Positions 44,083-53,933 of a stretch of 64,000 nucleotides of DNA are shown in pieces (the first letter of the stretch is position 1; each line of letters begins with the position of its first letter). A program made the position numbers and the translations under genes. Where the stretch lies: assembly GCA_000733355.1 (NCBI GenBank), contig JNVV01000009.1:172886-236885 (forward strand). Reading direction: 5' to 3'. This DNA is from Falciphora oryzae. Taxonomy: Eukaryota; Ascomycota; Sordariomycetes; Magnaporthales; Magnaporthaceae. The notes under the pieces are model-generated. The model did no database searches and had not been told where the DNA came from. It saw only the letters and a list, made by a program, of their open reading frames with translations.

Positions 44083-45765
44083 GGTGGGCTTTCTAGAAGC
44101 TGTGCTTGCCGGGTTAGTGGAGCTGGGAAGCGTTAGCGATGTTTGTGCTGCTGATGGTATCTGCTCTATGTTTGTCGGGACGTTTCGGTTTGTGGGGTGC
44201 TCCTGTCGATAGTGTTTTGTGAGCTGGTTATCTTCGTCGGTTTGCTGTTTCAAGGGGAGTAAAGATGCTGGACAAGTGGTGGAGAAGTAGCACGAAATAA
44301 GTGTTTGGTTATACAAGGAAGAAAGATGGATGTTGATCTATACCTTGTCTGTTGTGTGTGTGATTATCTTCCTGCAGACATCTCCAGGCTGTCGGCGCGA
44401 CCTCCTTGTTATATCGGCCTGGGGCCAATGTAACTTCCTCCAAAAAACGAGCACGGGTTCTGTTACCTGCCCGGGTGGCACCAGAGCAGGCTGAGACGCG
44501 CCGAGGCCTGCAGTCTGTCAACTCCAGCCTAAGCAGGCGCCGTTTTACTGTTCACCATGTTAAAAATTCGCCGTATATGGAGCAGTTGGAACGAGAGAGC
44601 CCTGAGGTAGCGGTGGTTTTAGTGGATTAAAGAGCCAACAGTACTAGAAGCGCGCAGTAAGTCAAGGCGCGTCGACAAGATGAAATCCATCCAATGGGCC
44701 ACACGCCACAATCCAACGTCTACGTTGTGTTCCATGGATATGGCAGTGTTACATTTGCAGCACAGTGGATGGGCGTCGACTTTGCCCTTTGCATGCTTCC
44801 GAAAACGTGCCCTTGGTCCAGCAAGAGCGGGAGCGTGGTCAGGATAGCCTAGGTGTAACAGTAGCATTACTCTGACTTGGAGGTTTACTGACAATGCTCA
44901 GTAGAAGTCGCCAAATATTGACAGAATGGACCTCTTGGCAGGCTGTGCTGGGAGGCCTGAAGCGATATTTACGGTAAGCAGAGGCATGTCGCGGATTTGG
45001 GGCGGGGGACGCGACCGAGGCACCCGCCATCACATGCCTTCAGCAAAGGAGTCACAGCTATCGTCAGCGAATAGTATCAAAAAGATTGTTTTTCCAATTA
45101 TCTCGGGTTGGGCTGTCCCATATGGAGACAAACATGAGGGCCCTCGTGGGTGGTCGCGGAGAGGTCCCTGGCCGGATTTTGGGTCCGATGCTGGTGTGGG
45201 GAGATGCGGCCTGCTGGCACAGCTTGGGGACTGATTGTGCACGATCGCAGGTTGCATGGAGTGTATGCTACGGCCGATTCTTCTAGTAAGTCTCGGGGAG
45301 GCTGGAAACGGTGCTTGCGAGCGTGTGCGTGATTGCCGTGGCTGTGCGGCTGTTGGCAGTGCATTCATCCCATGTGTTATGTGTTTTGCTGTGCCCAAAC
45401 TAGAGCACTCAAGCTCGATTGCTCATCGCGAGTTTGCCTAATACGGAAGGAGGGGTTGAAGGCGCCCGCCTGCTGAACGAGACGGGCTGTGAGAACTTCA
45501 AGACCCATACCAGCAGCACCACAAGGCTGCCTTGATGCCTGCAGTTCGGGCGGCAAGAATCGTCAACAGAATCCGATCAGTCAAGACCTCTGGACCAAGT
45601 TTCGCAAAGCCCGACCGGTCGTGGTTCCCAAATCAAAACTTCAGGACTGGATCACCAAAAACCATCTTCACGGCAAGGCTCGCAGCCAATCCGAGCTGGG
45701 ACAAGAAACCCCAAGGCTCAGATCCCGATCACACCCCAGCCACCGCCCAGCTACCAAGAAAAGAA
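44083..45765. other. 1.7 kb intergenic
   Basis: This separates the divergent DPBB and deoxyribosyltransferase-like genes. Short frames only; nothing recognised. Confidence 0.5.
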
Positions 45766-46296
45766 ATGGCCCAAGTCATCAAAGCCCCGAGCCGGGAGCC
45801 CATCGCAGAGGGCCAAAAGGTCGTCTTCCTGGCGGGCATAACGTCCCCGCCCGACGCGGCCTGGCGCCTCGAGCTGGTCGACGCCCTCGCGCACCTGCGC
45901 CACGTCACGCTCGCCGACCCGACGCGGCCCGACTGGGACGCCACCTGGCGCGAGGACGTCTCCTTCGCCCCCTTCGCCGACCAGGTGCGCTGGGAGCTCG
46001 ACATGCAGGACCGCGCCGACGTCGTCGTCGTCAACTTTGGCGGCCACCTCGACGCCGCGTCCTGCGAGGGCCGCACCGGCGGCGGCGCGTCCGTCAGCGA
46101 GCTGCCCAAGGCGCCCATCAGCCTGCTCGAGCTGGGCATCAGGGCCGGGTCCGGCCGGAAGTGCATGGTCGTCTGCCGCGACGGGTACTGGAAGAGGGGG
46201 AACGTCCAGCTCGTGTGCGAGAGGTATGGCATCCAGATGTTCCCGAGCGTCCGGGCGCTGGCCAAGGCGCTGGAGGCGGAGCTGAGCAGGGCTTGA
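45766..46296 (+). CDS. nucleoside 2-deoxyribosyltransferase-like protein
   Basis: A single exon encodes 176 residues from the ATG at 45766; the frame is open upstream, with an ATG at 45532, but the domain starts right after the chosen Met. Residues ~18-26 read KVVFLAGIT, the first strand of the Rossmann-like NDT fold. Further on are WELDMQDRADVVVVNFGGH, then ISLLELGIRAGSGRKCMVVCRDGYWKRGNV in pieces typical of the family, including the conserved Glu of SLLELG, which aligns with the catalytic nucleophile, and the GYWKRGNV strand. Relatives transfer deoxyribosyl groups between nucleobases or cleave nucleotides; many fungal copies are uncharacterised. No signal peptide, so it is likely cytosolic, unlike its flanking genes. 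Confidence 0.83.
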   Translation: MAQVIKAPSREPIAEGQKVVFLAGITSPPDAAWRLELVDALAHLRHVTLADPTRPDWDATWREDVSFAPFADQVRWELDMQDRADVVVVNFGGHLDAASCEGRTGGGASVSELPKAPISLLELGIRAGSGRKCMVVCRDGYWKRGNVQLVCERYGIQMFPSVRALAKALEAELSRA

Positions 46297-46611
46297 AGAG
46301 AGAAGGGTCCACAGGCGGTGGAGACGCACTACGTCACTCAAGGATATCAGACGAAGGGATCTAGGAAAGAAGGCATGGACATCTGGGCTCGAGAATTTTT
46401 CTTCTTCTGAAACTAGCTAAGCCTGGAGGGGTCCGCGACACAGCGGGAACTCCTGGGTGATGATGGATACCTCTCCTGCGCACGCACGCTTCTCTGAGCG
46501 TGTCTCTTGTATCCTCTACCAGGCCAGCCAGATGGCACACAGGCACACCAAAATACCAAAACGCGCTGCTAGCATTCATAACACGACATTGCACTACCGG
46601 TATCAAAACAA
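46297..46611. other. convergent intergenic region
   Basis: 315 bp between two stop codons; nothing recognised. Confidence 0.55.
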
Positions 46612-47388
46612 TCAGCAGTTTCCAGAGGCAGTAAAAGTCGCGCCGCTCGCCATCCCGACATTCTGCAGCGTGACCCTCCCCCCTCCGGCGCAGGTGACCC
46701 TGATCGTGACCGAGTCGGCGCCGAAGCCGCCGCCGCCGCCGCCGGGCCTCTCGAAGAAGTTGTAGTCGCGCCGGGTCGTGGGCTGCCAGGTCCCGCCGCC
46801 GTCGGTGCTGACGTCGAGCGCCGTGACCTTCTGGTTGCTGTTGAAGACCTGCATGGCGAACCAGTACCGGGACGTGCCGTCCTTGTTGCGGACCTTGAGC
46901 GGCTCCGTGATGCCGCACGGCACCACCTCCCAGGTGATGGGCACTATCCCGGCGTTGGGGTCGCCGATGTTGCTAAAGCCGTTCTGGAAGAGGTCGAGCT
47001 GATTAGATGGGCAGCCGGGGCAGCTGTCGACGGCCTGGGGACATCGGACGGGAGTTAGCTTCTCTGCGACGTCGTGTGCTCCTGTTCGTCTAATCTTCCC
47101 CTGATGTTTACCGTTTAAACTTACCATGACCTTCATGCTACCTCTAGGGCCCTTGACATTGAGACAGACGCCGCACATGGCCGAGCCCTCGTAGTTGGGG
47201 CCGGCAATGGCCGTGCCGAAGATCCCCGCAGGGAGCGTGTACGAGGTGAGCATGCAGTTTCCGCCGGCCAGGTTTCCTCCATAGAAGGAGGCTTTGCCGT
47301 CAACGGCCGCGCTAGGCGCAACCAGGAGGGCCGTCACGGCGAAGACGAGCAGCCTGGCGGCCACATGGGGGTTGTATAGGCTGAGCAT
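46612..47388 (-). CDS. two-domain expansin-like protein (EXLX type)
   Basis: The exons are 47125-47388 and 46612-47034, with a 90-bp intron (GTAAGT...CCCCAG) at phase 0; the product is 228 residues with signal peptide (LLVFAVTALLVAPSAA). Domain 1 (DPBB) runs from GKASFYGGNLAGGNC through CGVCLNVKGP and, across the splice, AVDSCPGCPSNQLDLF, which keeps both Asp positions important in expansins. Domain 2 has SRYWFAMQVFN and RRDYNFFE, supplying Tyr, Trp and Tyr in place of the linear aromatic platform that binds cellulose in microbial EXLX proteins. Expansins loosen plant or fungal walls without hydrolysis. A Gly-rich loop (six Gly) precedes the last strands. It is expected extracellular. Confidence 0.92.
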   Translation of the reverse strand: MLSLYNPHVAARLLVFAVTALLVAPSAAVDGKASFYGGNLAGGNCMLTSYTLPAGIFGTAIAGPNYEGSAMCGVCLNVKGPRGSMKVMVSLNGKHQGKIRRTGAHDVAEKLTPVRCPQAVDSCPGCPSNQLDLFQNGFSNIGDPNAGIVPITWEVVPCGITEPLKVRNKDGTSRYWFAMQVFNSNQKVTALDVSTDGGGTWQPTTRRDYNFFERPGGGGGGFGADSVTIRVTCAGGGRVTLQNVGMASGATFTASGNC

Positions 47389-48466
47389 GGTGTAAACGAG
47401 TGTCCTTAAACGAGTGCTCTCTGCGACAAGGCGTGTTGTGCTGTGGTGTGTTGGCCCTGTTAGCCTCGACTTCCACCGATCCGATCCAGTGACGGTCCAT
47501 CTCCCTTTTGTATCCCGCCTTTGTGGTCCGGCCTGGCGTATCACCTCTATGAAGTCCCGTCAGTCTAAGCCCCTAGGTCTGAAGCTAGTGTAAGCGACCA
47601 ATGCCAAGACTCCACAGTGGTTCCCCTGGACGACATGCAGGGCGGTTCCCGGCGCTGACTCGTGGACGCGCAAAGGCCGCCGGTAGCACCGACCGAGAGG
47701 TGGAATTTTGCATCGCGGATCTGCACGAACTCAAGGGTAGCTGCTTAGACGAAACGGGAGCCGGGGTGTACTTGGTCCGCTAGCTCGGGTGCTCCTTGGA
47801 GCCCTGCCGGTGTCCGGTGGTGTTGTCCAGGGCAGGCGGACTCCCAGAACGGCGGGGCGCCGATGTCGTGTGGGGTCCGGGGAAACATGGCCGGTATAAG
47901 CGAGTGGCGTTCATGATGCTTAAAAGACTCGTGGAAGAACAAAGGAACGGGGCGCAGGCAGGTCGATTGCGCAAAGGAAGGGTTGGCGGGATATACTGGA
48001 GTCCGGAGCAGGTTGTGTTTTTTTCGCTTTGGTGTTGCACACATGTCGTGCCACGTTCAGGGGTTCGTCGAATCCTTCGGCGAAGATTGTGCCGTGCCGA
48101 AAGCAAGGGCGAGCTAGACCTGAGTTAGCGCGATCAGCAGCAGGAGGAAATTCAAGGAGAGGAGTAGGGTGATGGGAAGCAATGTATTGATGAAACAACG
48201 CAATATCTACAGTGGAAAGGTTTCGTGGGCCTGGCATATGCCAGGACTGGCCAGACCAGTAAAGGAAAAAAAAAAAAAAAAAAAAGGCTAAAAAAGAACA
48301 AAGTCGAAGTAAAACAGCGCAAGGGAACAGAAAATGCACCACCCAAACGCCTCTTGTATGCGGGTATTCGTTAAGTCATGCCGAAGAAAAAAACAAAGAC
48401 CGGGGTCGCGATGCCGGGAGGGAGGGAGAAAGCCCGGATGGCGAGCTGACGATGACGGTAGCCTGT
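47389..48466. other. 1.1 kb intergenic
   Basis: Upstream flank of the expansin-like gene and downstream flank of the CAP gene, with a 20-A tract at 48266-48285. No gene seen. Confidence 0.5.
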
Positions 48467-49121
48467 CTAGCAGGCGGACTGGCCGATCATGTTGCCGCTA
48501 GGGCGGTAGCGGGCCACGACGTAGCGCTTGCCGCTCTTGGAGACGGCCGAGGCCATGCCGACCTTCTGGGTGCTGGGCCAGACGCACTGAGCTGTTGGGT
48601 GAAGGGGGTCTTGTTAGCGACATGTACTAGGCATTGGAAGGAGAGTATGGAATGAAGGGAAAAAAGGAGGACGAGGGTCTCAGGTTGTAGGGGGAAGAAA
48701 ACTCACTATAGTGTCCATAGCCCATAAACGCCTTGGACTCGGCCGGGTTGCTCATCGAGATGGGAGGGCAGGCGGGGACGTAGAGGGGCTTCTCCCCGAT
48801 GAAGGCGTTGGCGGCGTCTTGGAAGATCTTATCTCCGGAGCCGCCGAACGACATGTAGAGGTTCTCGCCCGCGTTGTTGCGGTCTTGGGCATGCTCGAGG
48901 TTGCCGTCCTTGCCGGCCAGGACCTTGGCGTAGGCGGCCGCGTCGGCCTCGAGCCCGGCGTCCCACGACAGGCCGCCTCGCTTCTGCTTGAGGACGGGGT
49001 CCTTGCGCGCCTGGTTGTGCGCGTCTAGGGCTTTTTGCTGGTCCGGCGTGATGGCGTGGGCGGCGCCGGAGAGGAGGGCCAGGGAGACGGCCAGGGTGGA
49101 GATGAGGCTCTTGAGCTGCAT
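48467..49121 (-). CDS. CAP/PR-1 (SCP domain) secreted protein
   Basis: The exons are 48707-49121 and 48467-48591. The 115-bp intron (GTGAGT...CAACAG, phase 1) rejoins the family signature as GYGHYTQCVWPSTQKVG. The product is 179 residues with a signal peptide (MQLKSLISTLAVSLALLSGAAHA). Landmarks are the start helix ALDAHNQARKDPVLK, LSWDAGLEADAAAYA, LEHAQDRNNAGENLY (His and Glu of the CAP cavity), GHYTQCVW (second His) and the C-terminal VARYRPSGNMIG. Relatives bind sterols or lipids and are exported. It is the last of four secreted-protein genes in this block. Confidence 0.94.
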
Positions 49122-49623
49122 TGTTCCGGTTGGGGTTGAGGATGGTAAGGATGCTGGAATAGAGACGATATGAAGTAGAGCTGATGCTGGATAGGGATAA
49201 TATGGAATAGAGCTGGAATGGCCGTGCTCGCTAAGGTTGCTTTTTGGTGTTGCTGATTATGGAGGTAGGAGGTAAAGTTTTTTGATGGCCTGGTTGTGTG
49301 GTGGGAAAGACTTTGTGGTATTATTCGAGGGGTGAGGATTATGGATGGCTTGAGGGAGCTGAGTTCGTGGGAGAACATGGTCCCCCACCACGTCTTAAAT
49401 ATCAAGGACATTGTGGATATCGACAATGGTAGGGCTGCTGCCAAAAGCACTGTAGCCATGTGTTTCATGTTTCTTTGTCGGTTTGGTGGCGGTCTTCGGA
49501 CTGACGATGCTCAGTTGGGTTCTTTGCGTGGAGGCGCGGTCGAATATTGTTTACTGTGCCGTCGCCGCTGGCCCCCCTGTCTCGGCACTCACAAGTCTTG
49601 TTCGGGAACGGTTCCATGCAAGC
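49122..49623. promoter_or_regulatory. upstream region of the CAP gene
   Basis: About 500 bp leading into an assembly gap. No distinct element was identified. Confidence 0.4.
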
Positions 49624-50578
49624 NNNNNNNNNNNNNNNNNNNNNNNNNNNNNNNNNNNNNNNNNNNNNNNNNNNNNNNNNNNNNNNNNNNNNNNNNNNNN
49701 NNNNNNNNNNNNNNNNNNNNNNNNNNNNNNNNNNNNNNNNNNNNNNNNNNNNNNNNNNNNNNNNNNNNNNNNNNNNNNNNNNNNNNNNNNNNNNNNNNNN
49801 NNNNNNNNNNNNNNNNNNNNNNNNNNNNNNNNNNNNNNNNNNNNNNNNNNNNNNNNNNNNNNNNNNNNNNNNNNNNNNNNNNNNNNNNNNNNNNNNNNNN
49901 NNNNNNNNNNNNNNNNNNNNNNNNNNNNNNNNNNNNNNNNNNNNNNNNNNNNNNNNNNNNNNNNNNNNNNNNNNNNNNNNNNNNNNNNNNNNNNNNNNNN
50001 NNNNNNNNNNNNNNNNNNNNNNNNNNNNNNNNNNNNNNNNNNNNNNNNNNNNNNNNNNNNNNNNNNNNNNNNNNNNNNNNNNNNNNNNNNNNNNNNNNNN
50101 NNNNNNNNNNNNNNNNNNNNNNNNNNNNNNNNNNNNNNNNNNNNNNNNNNNNNNNNNNNNNNNNNNNNNNNNNNNNNNNNNNNNNNNNNNNNNNNNNNNN
50201 NNNNNNNNNNNNNNNNNNNNNNNNNNNNNNNNNNNNNNNNNNNNNNNNNNNNNNNNNNNNNNNNNNNNNNNNNNNNNNNNNNNNNNNNNNNNNNNNNNNN
50301 NNNNNNNNNNNNNNNNNNNNNNNNNNNNNNNNNNNNNNNNNNNNNNNNNNNNNNNNNNNNNNNNNNNNNNNNNNNNNNNNNNNNNNNNNNNNNNNNNNNN
50401 NNNNNNNNNNNNNNNNNNNNNNNNNNNNNNNNNNNNNNNNNNNNNNNNNNNNNNNNNNNNNNNNNNNNNNNNNNNNNNNNNNNNNNNNNNNNNNNNNNNN
50501 NNNNNNNNNNNNNNNNNNNNNNNNNNNNNNNNNNNNNNNNNNNNNNNNNNNNNNNNNNNNNNNNNNNNNNNNNNNNNN
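49624..50578. other. assembly gap (955 N)
   Basis: A run of N. The sequence directly after it is a tandem repeat, so the gap probably covers a longer array. Confidence 0.95.
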
Positions 50579-50586
50579 TACACGCG

Positions 50587-50624
50587 GCGCGGGAAACCCA
50601 TGGATGCGCGGGAAATCCATGGAT
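50587..50624. repeat. 19-bp minisatellite at gap edge
   Basis: Two tandem copies of GCGCGGGAAAYCCATGGAT (50587-50605 and 50606-50624) differ at one base; a partial third follows (GCG...). They lie eight bases after the gap. Confidence 0.8.
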
Positions 50625-51864
50625 GCGTTTGATGCAATGACGGGATAAACTTCCATCAAATCGAAACCATCTGTCCTCTAACTCATCACTAGATGGGCGC
50701 ATTTGACAATAGGATCCTGTGCTGTTGGCATTCGACGGCGAACACAGCCCATGATCTCGTGATGCGAGGTGTTTGCTTACTGTTTGCTTGTCGCAACTGC
50801 ATCTAGTCTGCACATTTCCGAGCCGTCTCGGAACGGGCGCTTGGAGAAAGGGCTGCTACCAGACCGCCCGCGCGCCCCGAGCGGTACGCTATAGACATCA
50901 CCGGAAGGGCACGTCAGCATAAGGCTGAGGCTGTGTCCAAGGTGTGGTGATGCAGGCCAAGGCACCACAGACGCAGGTCAGAACCTCGGCGGCGAGATGT
51001 GTATGAACCGTAGCCTCCCGCCGCTCGTTTTGCAGACCCCGAACCAGCGACGGGGCCGAGTCCGCCGTATCGACGCTGCAAGGGTTGGCCAAGCCGCACG
51101 ACTGACTGATTGCTGGACATCAAAAACTCCCCGAGAACTAACTGTCCAAGGCCGGGGGGAAGAAATGCGGCTGAAAAGCAAGGGAGACCAAAAAAAAAAG
51201 AAAAAAAAAATATCAGGCCTAGCACGAATGCCAAGGTTTTCAGGCGTGATCTTACCACCTTATCTCGTGTCCCCGCTTCGGCTTCCTAGCCGCGCAGCGC
51301 ATGAGCGAGTGCGAGCCAGAGCCGCGACGGGCGGCATCGATTGATTCGAGGCCGGCGCCGACGGAGACGGCGCAACTCTTGCTGTGCTGGCCATGGTTCC
51401 GCAGAATACGCCCAGGTGCGGCCACCTAGCATCTCGCCTAGCCGCGCTCTGCGTGTTGTCTTTCGACGGAATATCTCACGACCACGTAGGCGGGCTTGCG
51501 TAATTGGCTGGAAACGACAAACACCAGGAGACGTATCGAGCGGCGGGGCCAGCAGCCTGGGAGCCTGGTTGTAGGGCCCGCCGGGCGTATTCGCGACCCG
51601 CGGGTAGCATTGAGAGGTCAATACCCCTGACTCGGTTCAGGTTACGCGGTCCTGCTCCAATCGTCGGGACAATGGGCGGATTCGCATCCCTGACCATCGA
51701 CACACGCCTGATATCTTTACGCTTTGGCATTCATGTACCTATATAAATCCGGTGATGTTCCGGTTGAGAAGTTGTATATGGAGCGAAGCGATACAAAACG
51801 AATAGGTTGATCGACCAACGCACCAAGTCGCAAGCAAAACACCGACACACCACCAGTCTGCACA
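50625..51864. promoter_or_regulatory. intergenic and acetyltransferase promoter
   Basis: No gene was recognised. A TATATAAAT sequence at 51740-51748 lies about 120 bp upstream of the acetyltransferase ATG and is a plausible TATA box. Confidence 0.45.
51740..51748 (+). promoter_or_regulatory. putative TATA box of acetyltransferase gene
   Basis: TATATAAAT, 117 bp before the ATG at 51865. Confidence 0.45.
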
Positions 51865-53674
51865 ATGAGTCGCGACAAGACGACAAGAAAGCCTCGCGTG
51901 CTGCGGAGGCTGGGGAACTTGTGAGTGCCATCCCTGCCAGCCTTGGTTTATGTCACCATAAATGCATCCCGAGTCTATGGCATTGGTGGGCTGATAAAAC
52001 GTGGGTCTGTATTCTAGGGAAAAGTACCAAGTGGGCATGCATCATGGCCGGTACTACACGGGAACCTCGGTGCTGTGCCGCTATGTTATTCCCCGGTCCG
52101 TCCTGGAGGCGGCGGTTCCCGAGGCTGGCGACGCAAACCCGGAGGCTGGCGACGCAAACCCGGAGGCCGCCGTTGTAGCCCGGGTGCTCGAGCTCGCCGT
52201 GGCAAGCGTGGTCCTAGAGCACCCCCTCCTGCGCGTTGGCCTTGTCGGCGAGGCCACCAGCGACCCGTCGTGGGTTGAGCTGGACAGCGTCAATCTCGCC
52301 GACCACATCGAGTGGCACTTCCCCGACACCGCCACCGACGAGGATGGGGCGGCACGGCAGCGCCACGAGCTGGCCCGGGAGCAGCTGGACACCGAGTTCA
52401 CCGACTTCGAGACCCGGCCCGGCTGGAGGGTCGTCGCGTCCTGGCTGGGCCAGCAGCGCGTCGACGTCCTGTTCGTGTGGAACCACGCGCACTGCGACGG
52501 CATGAGCGGCAGGATGTTCCACGAGTCGCTGCTGCGCCACCTCAACAACCCCAGCACCGACGGGTTGCCGACCCTGAAAGACCACGTGCTGGCCGTCTCC
52601 ACACCAAAGGACAGGTTCCCGCCCGCGCAGGACCAGGTCGTCGTCTTCCCCGTCTCGGCCGTCTTCGCCGCCAAGGAAGGGTGGAAGGAGTACCGGCCGG
52701 TATCGCTGACGCCGCGCGACGAGCGGGCCACGCTGGCCCTCTGGGCGCCCCACTTGCACAGCGGCAGGCGGCCGCTGTCGCAGATCCGCGTCGTCGAGAC
52801 CCCCGCCGCGCAGCTCAAGGCCCTGCTGAAGCGCTGCCGGGAGCGCGGCACGACGCTGACGGGCCTGCTGCACGCGCTTGCGCTCGCGTCGCTGTCGCTG
52901 CAGCTCGCCGGCGGCGACAAGGAGGAGCTGGCGCGCGGGTTCTCCTCCACGACGGCCATCAACTCGCGCCGGTTCGCCGACGACAAGGTCGAGCAGGCCG
53001 ACGGCGGCGTCGTCAACAGCAAGTGGCGCAAGAAGTTCCCCTGGTTCGAGCCGACGCGCGCCATGGGCAACTACGTCACGATCCTGGCGCACAAGTTCTT
53101 CCCGCAGACGGTGGTGGACATGCGCCGCGAGTGGGCCGCGGCAAAGGTGGCGGCGGCGTCGGGCTACACGCCGCAGAGGACGCTACCTGGCCCGCTGAGG
53201 GAGCTCGTGTGGACGGCCGCCGTGGTCGCACGGAACGACATCGACCGGCGGATCGAGGCTGGGCCCAAGGATGACGTCATGGGGATTATGAGGGTGATTG
53301 GCAACTGGAACGACTTCCTCAAGGCGAAATTCAAGAGGGCGCGCGATTCGTCGTGGGTGATCACCAATATTGGCGTGATCGATGGCGGTGAAGCAGCAGC
53401 AGAAGGAGCCGAGGGTGGAGCGGGAGGCCGCTGGAGCGTTGATGACGCCGAGTTCCACGTCGGCGCCGACGTCCTCAGCTCCGCGCTCGAGATAAGCAAC
53501 ATCAGCGTGAAGGGAAAGGCGCTCAAGACGACCATCTGCTGGCAGGATGACGCGATAGACAAGGCGATTGGCGAGGGGTTTGCTGCCAATTTGGATTCTT
53601 GGCTGAGGGAGCTAGCGGGAGATGGAGAGCCAACAGTCCTGAATGAGCAGGCACCCGTGGCAAATGGCAACTAA
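51865..53674 (+). CDS. alcohol O-acetyltransferase family enzyme
   Basis: Exon 1 (51865-51920) and exon 2 (52018-53674) are joined across a 97-bp intron (GTGAGT...TTCTAG, phase 2) to a 570-residue protein starting MSRDKTTRKPRVLRRLGNLEK. The family N-terminus (RRLGNLEKYQVGMHHGRYY) and the acyl-transfer motif HxxxD, as NHAHCDGMSG with His175 and Asp179, place it in the AATase branch of the BAHD-like superfamily, close to yeast Atf-type enzymes, which transfer acetyl or acyl groups from CoA to alcohols. No transmembrane helix or signal peptide. A direct 21-bp duplication (52121-52162) adds EAGDANP twice near the N-terminus. Same-strand neighbours are an SDR and a polyketide synthase, so it may acylate a polyketide product; this is an inference from position. 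Confidence 0.88.
52121..52162 (+). repeat. in-frame 21-bp exact tandem duplication
   Basis: Two identical copies (52121-52141, 52142-52162) encode EAGDANP-EAGDANP inside the acetyltransferase gene. The frame is preserved. Confidence 0.95.
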
Positions 53675-53846
53675 GCTCCATCAGCGACGTAAAATACAGG
53701 ATGTAATTAAAGGCAGCAGAGGCGGACGAATATGTCACGATAGAATGATTTATTTAGACTTGGAAGCAAGAGCATAGAATACGGAATTGAGCTTGAATAG
53801 GCTTGCCGTTTTGCAGGGTAACAAAATGCCACAAAAAGTAATACGC
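53675..53846. other. acetyltransferase 3' flank
   Basis: Short 3' region before the tRNA; nothing else seen. Confidence 0.5.
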
Positions 53847-53933
53847 AGCCATGGCCAGGGTTCGAACCTGGGTTCTCAGGAGGATTTGGAGATGTCTCAA
53901 AACCTAATGTGCTAACCACTACACTACCGCGGC
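53847..53933 (-). tRNA. tRNA-Gln (anticodon UUG) with 15-nt intron
   Basis: On the minus strand the acceptor arm GCCGCGG pairs with CCATGGC (one mismatch, one G-T pair). A D-arm GTGT/GCAC with the loop AGTGGTTA follows, an anticodon stem TTAGG/CCTGA with loop TTTTGA, and a T-arm CCAGG-TTCGAAC-CCTGG. The anticodon TTG reads CAA (Gln). The 15-nt insert after position 37 (GACATCTCCAAATCC) is in the canonical place for a nuclear tRNA intron. Discriminator base T. The CCA end is not encoded, as normal for eukaryotes. Confidence 0.93.

Noticed and set aside
49296..50813. Long frames across the 955-N gap on both strands
   Set aside because: They consist almost wholly of unknown bases.
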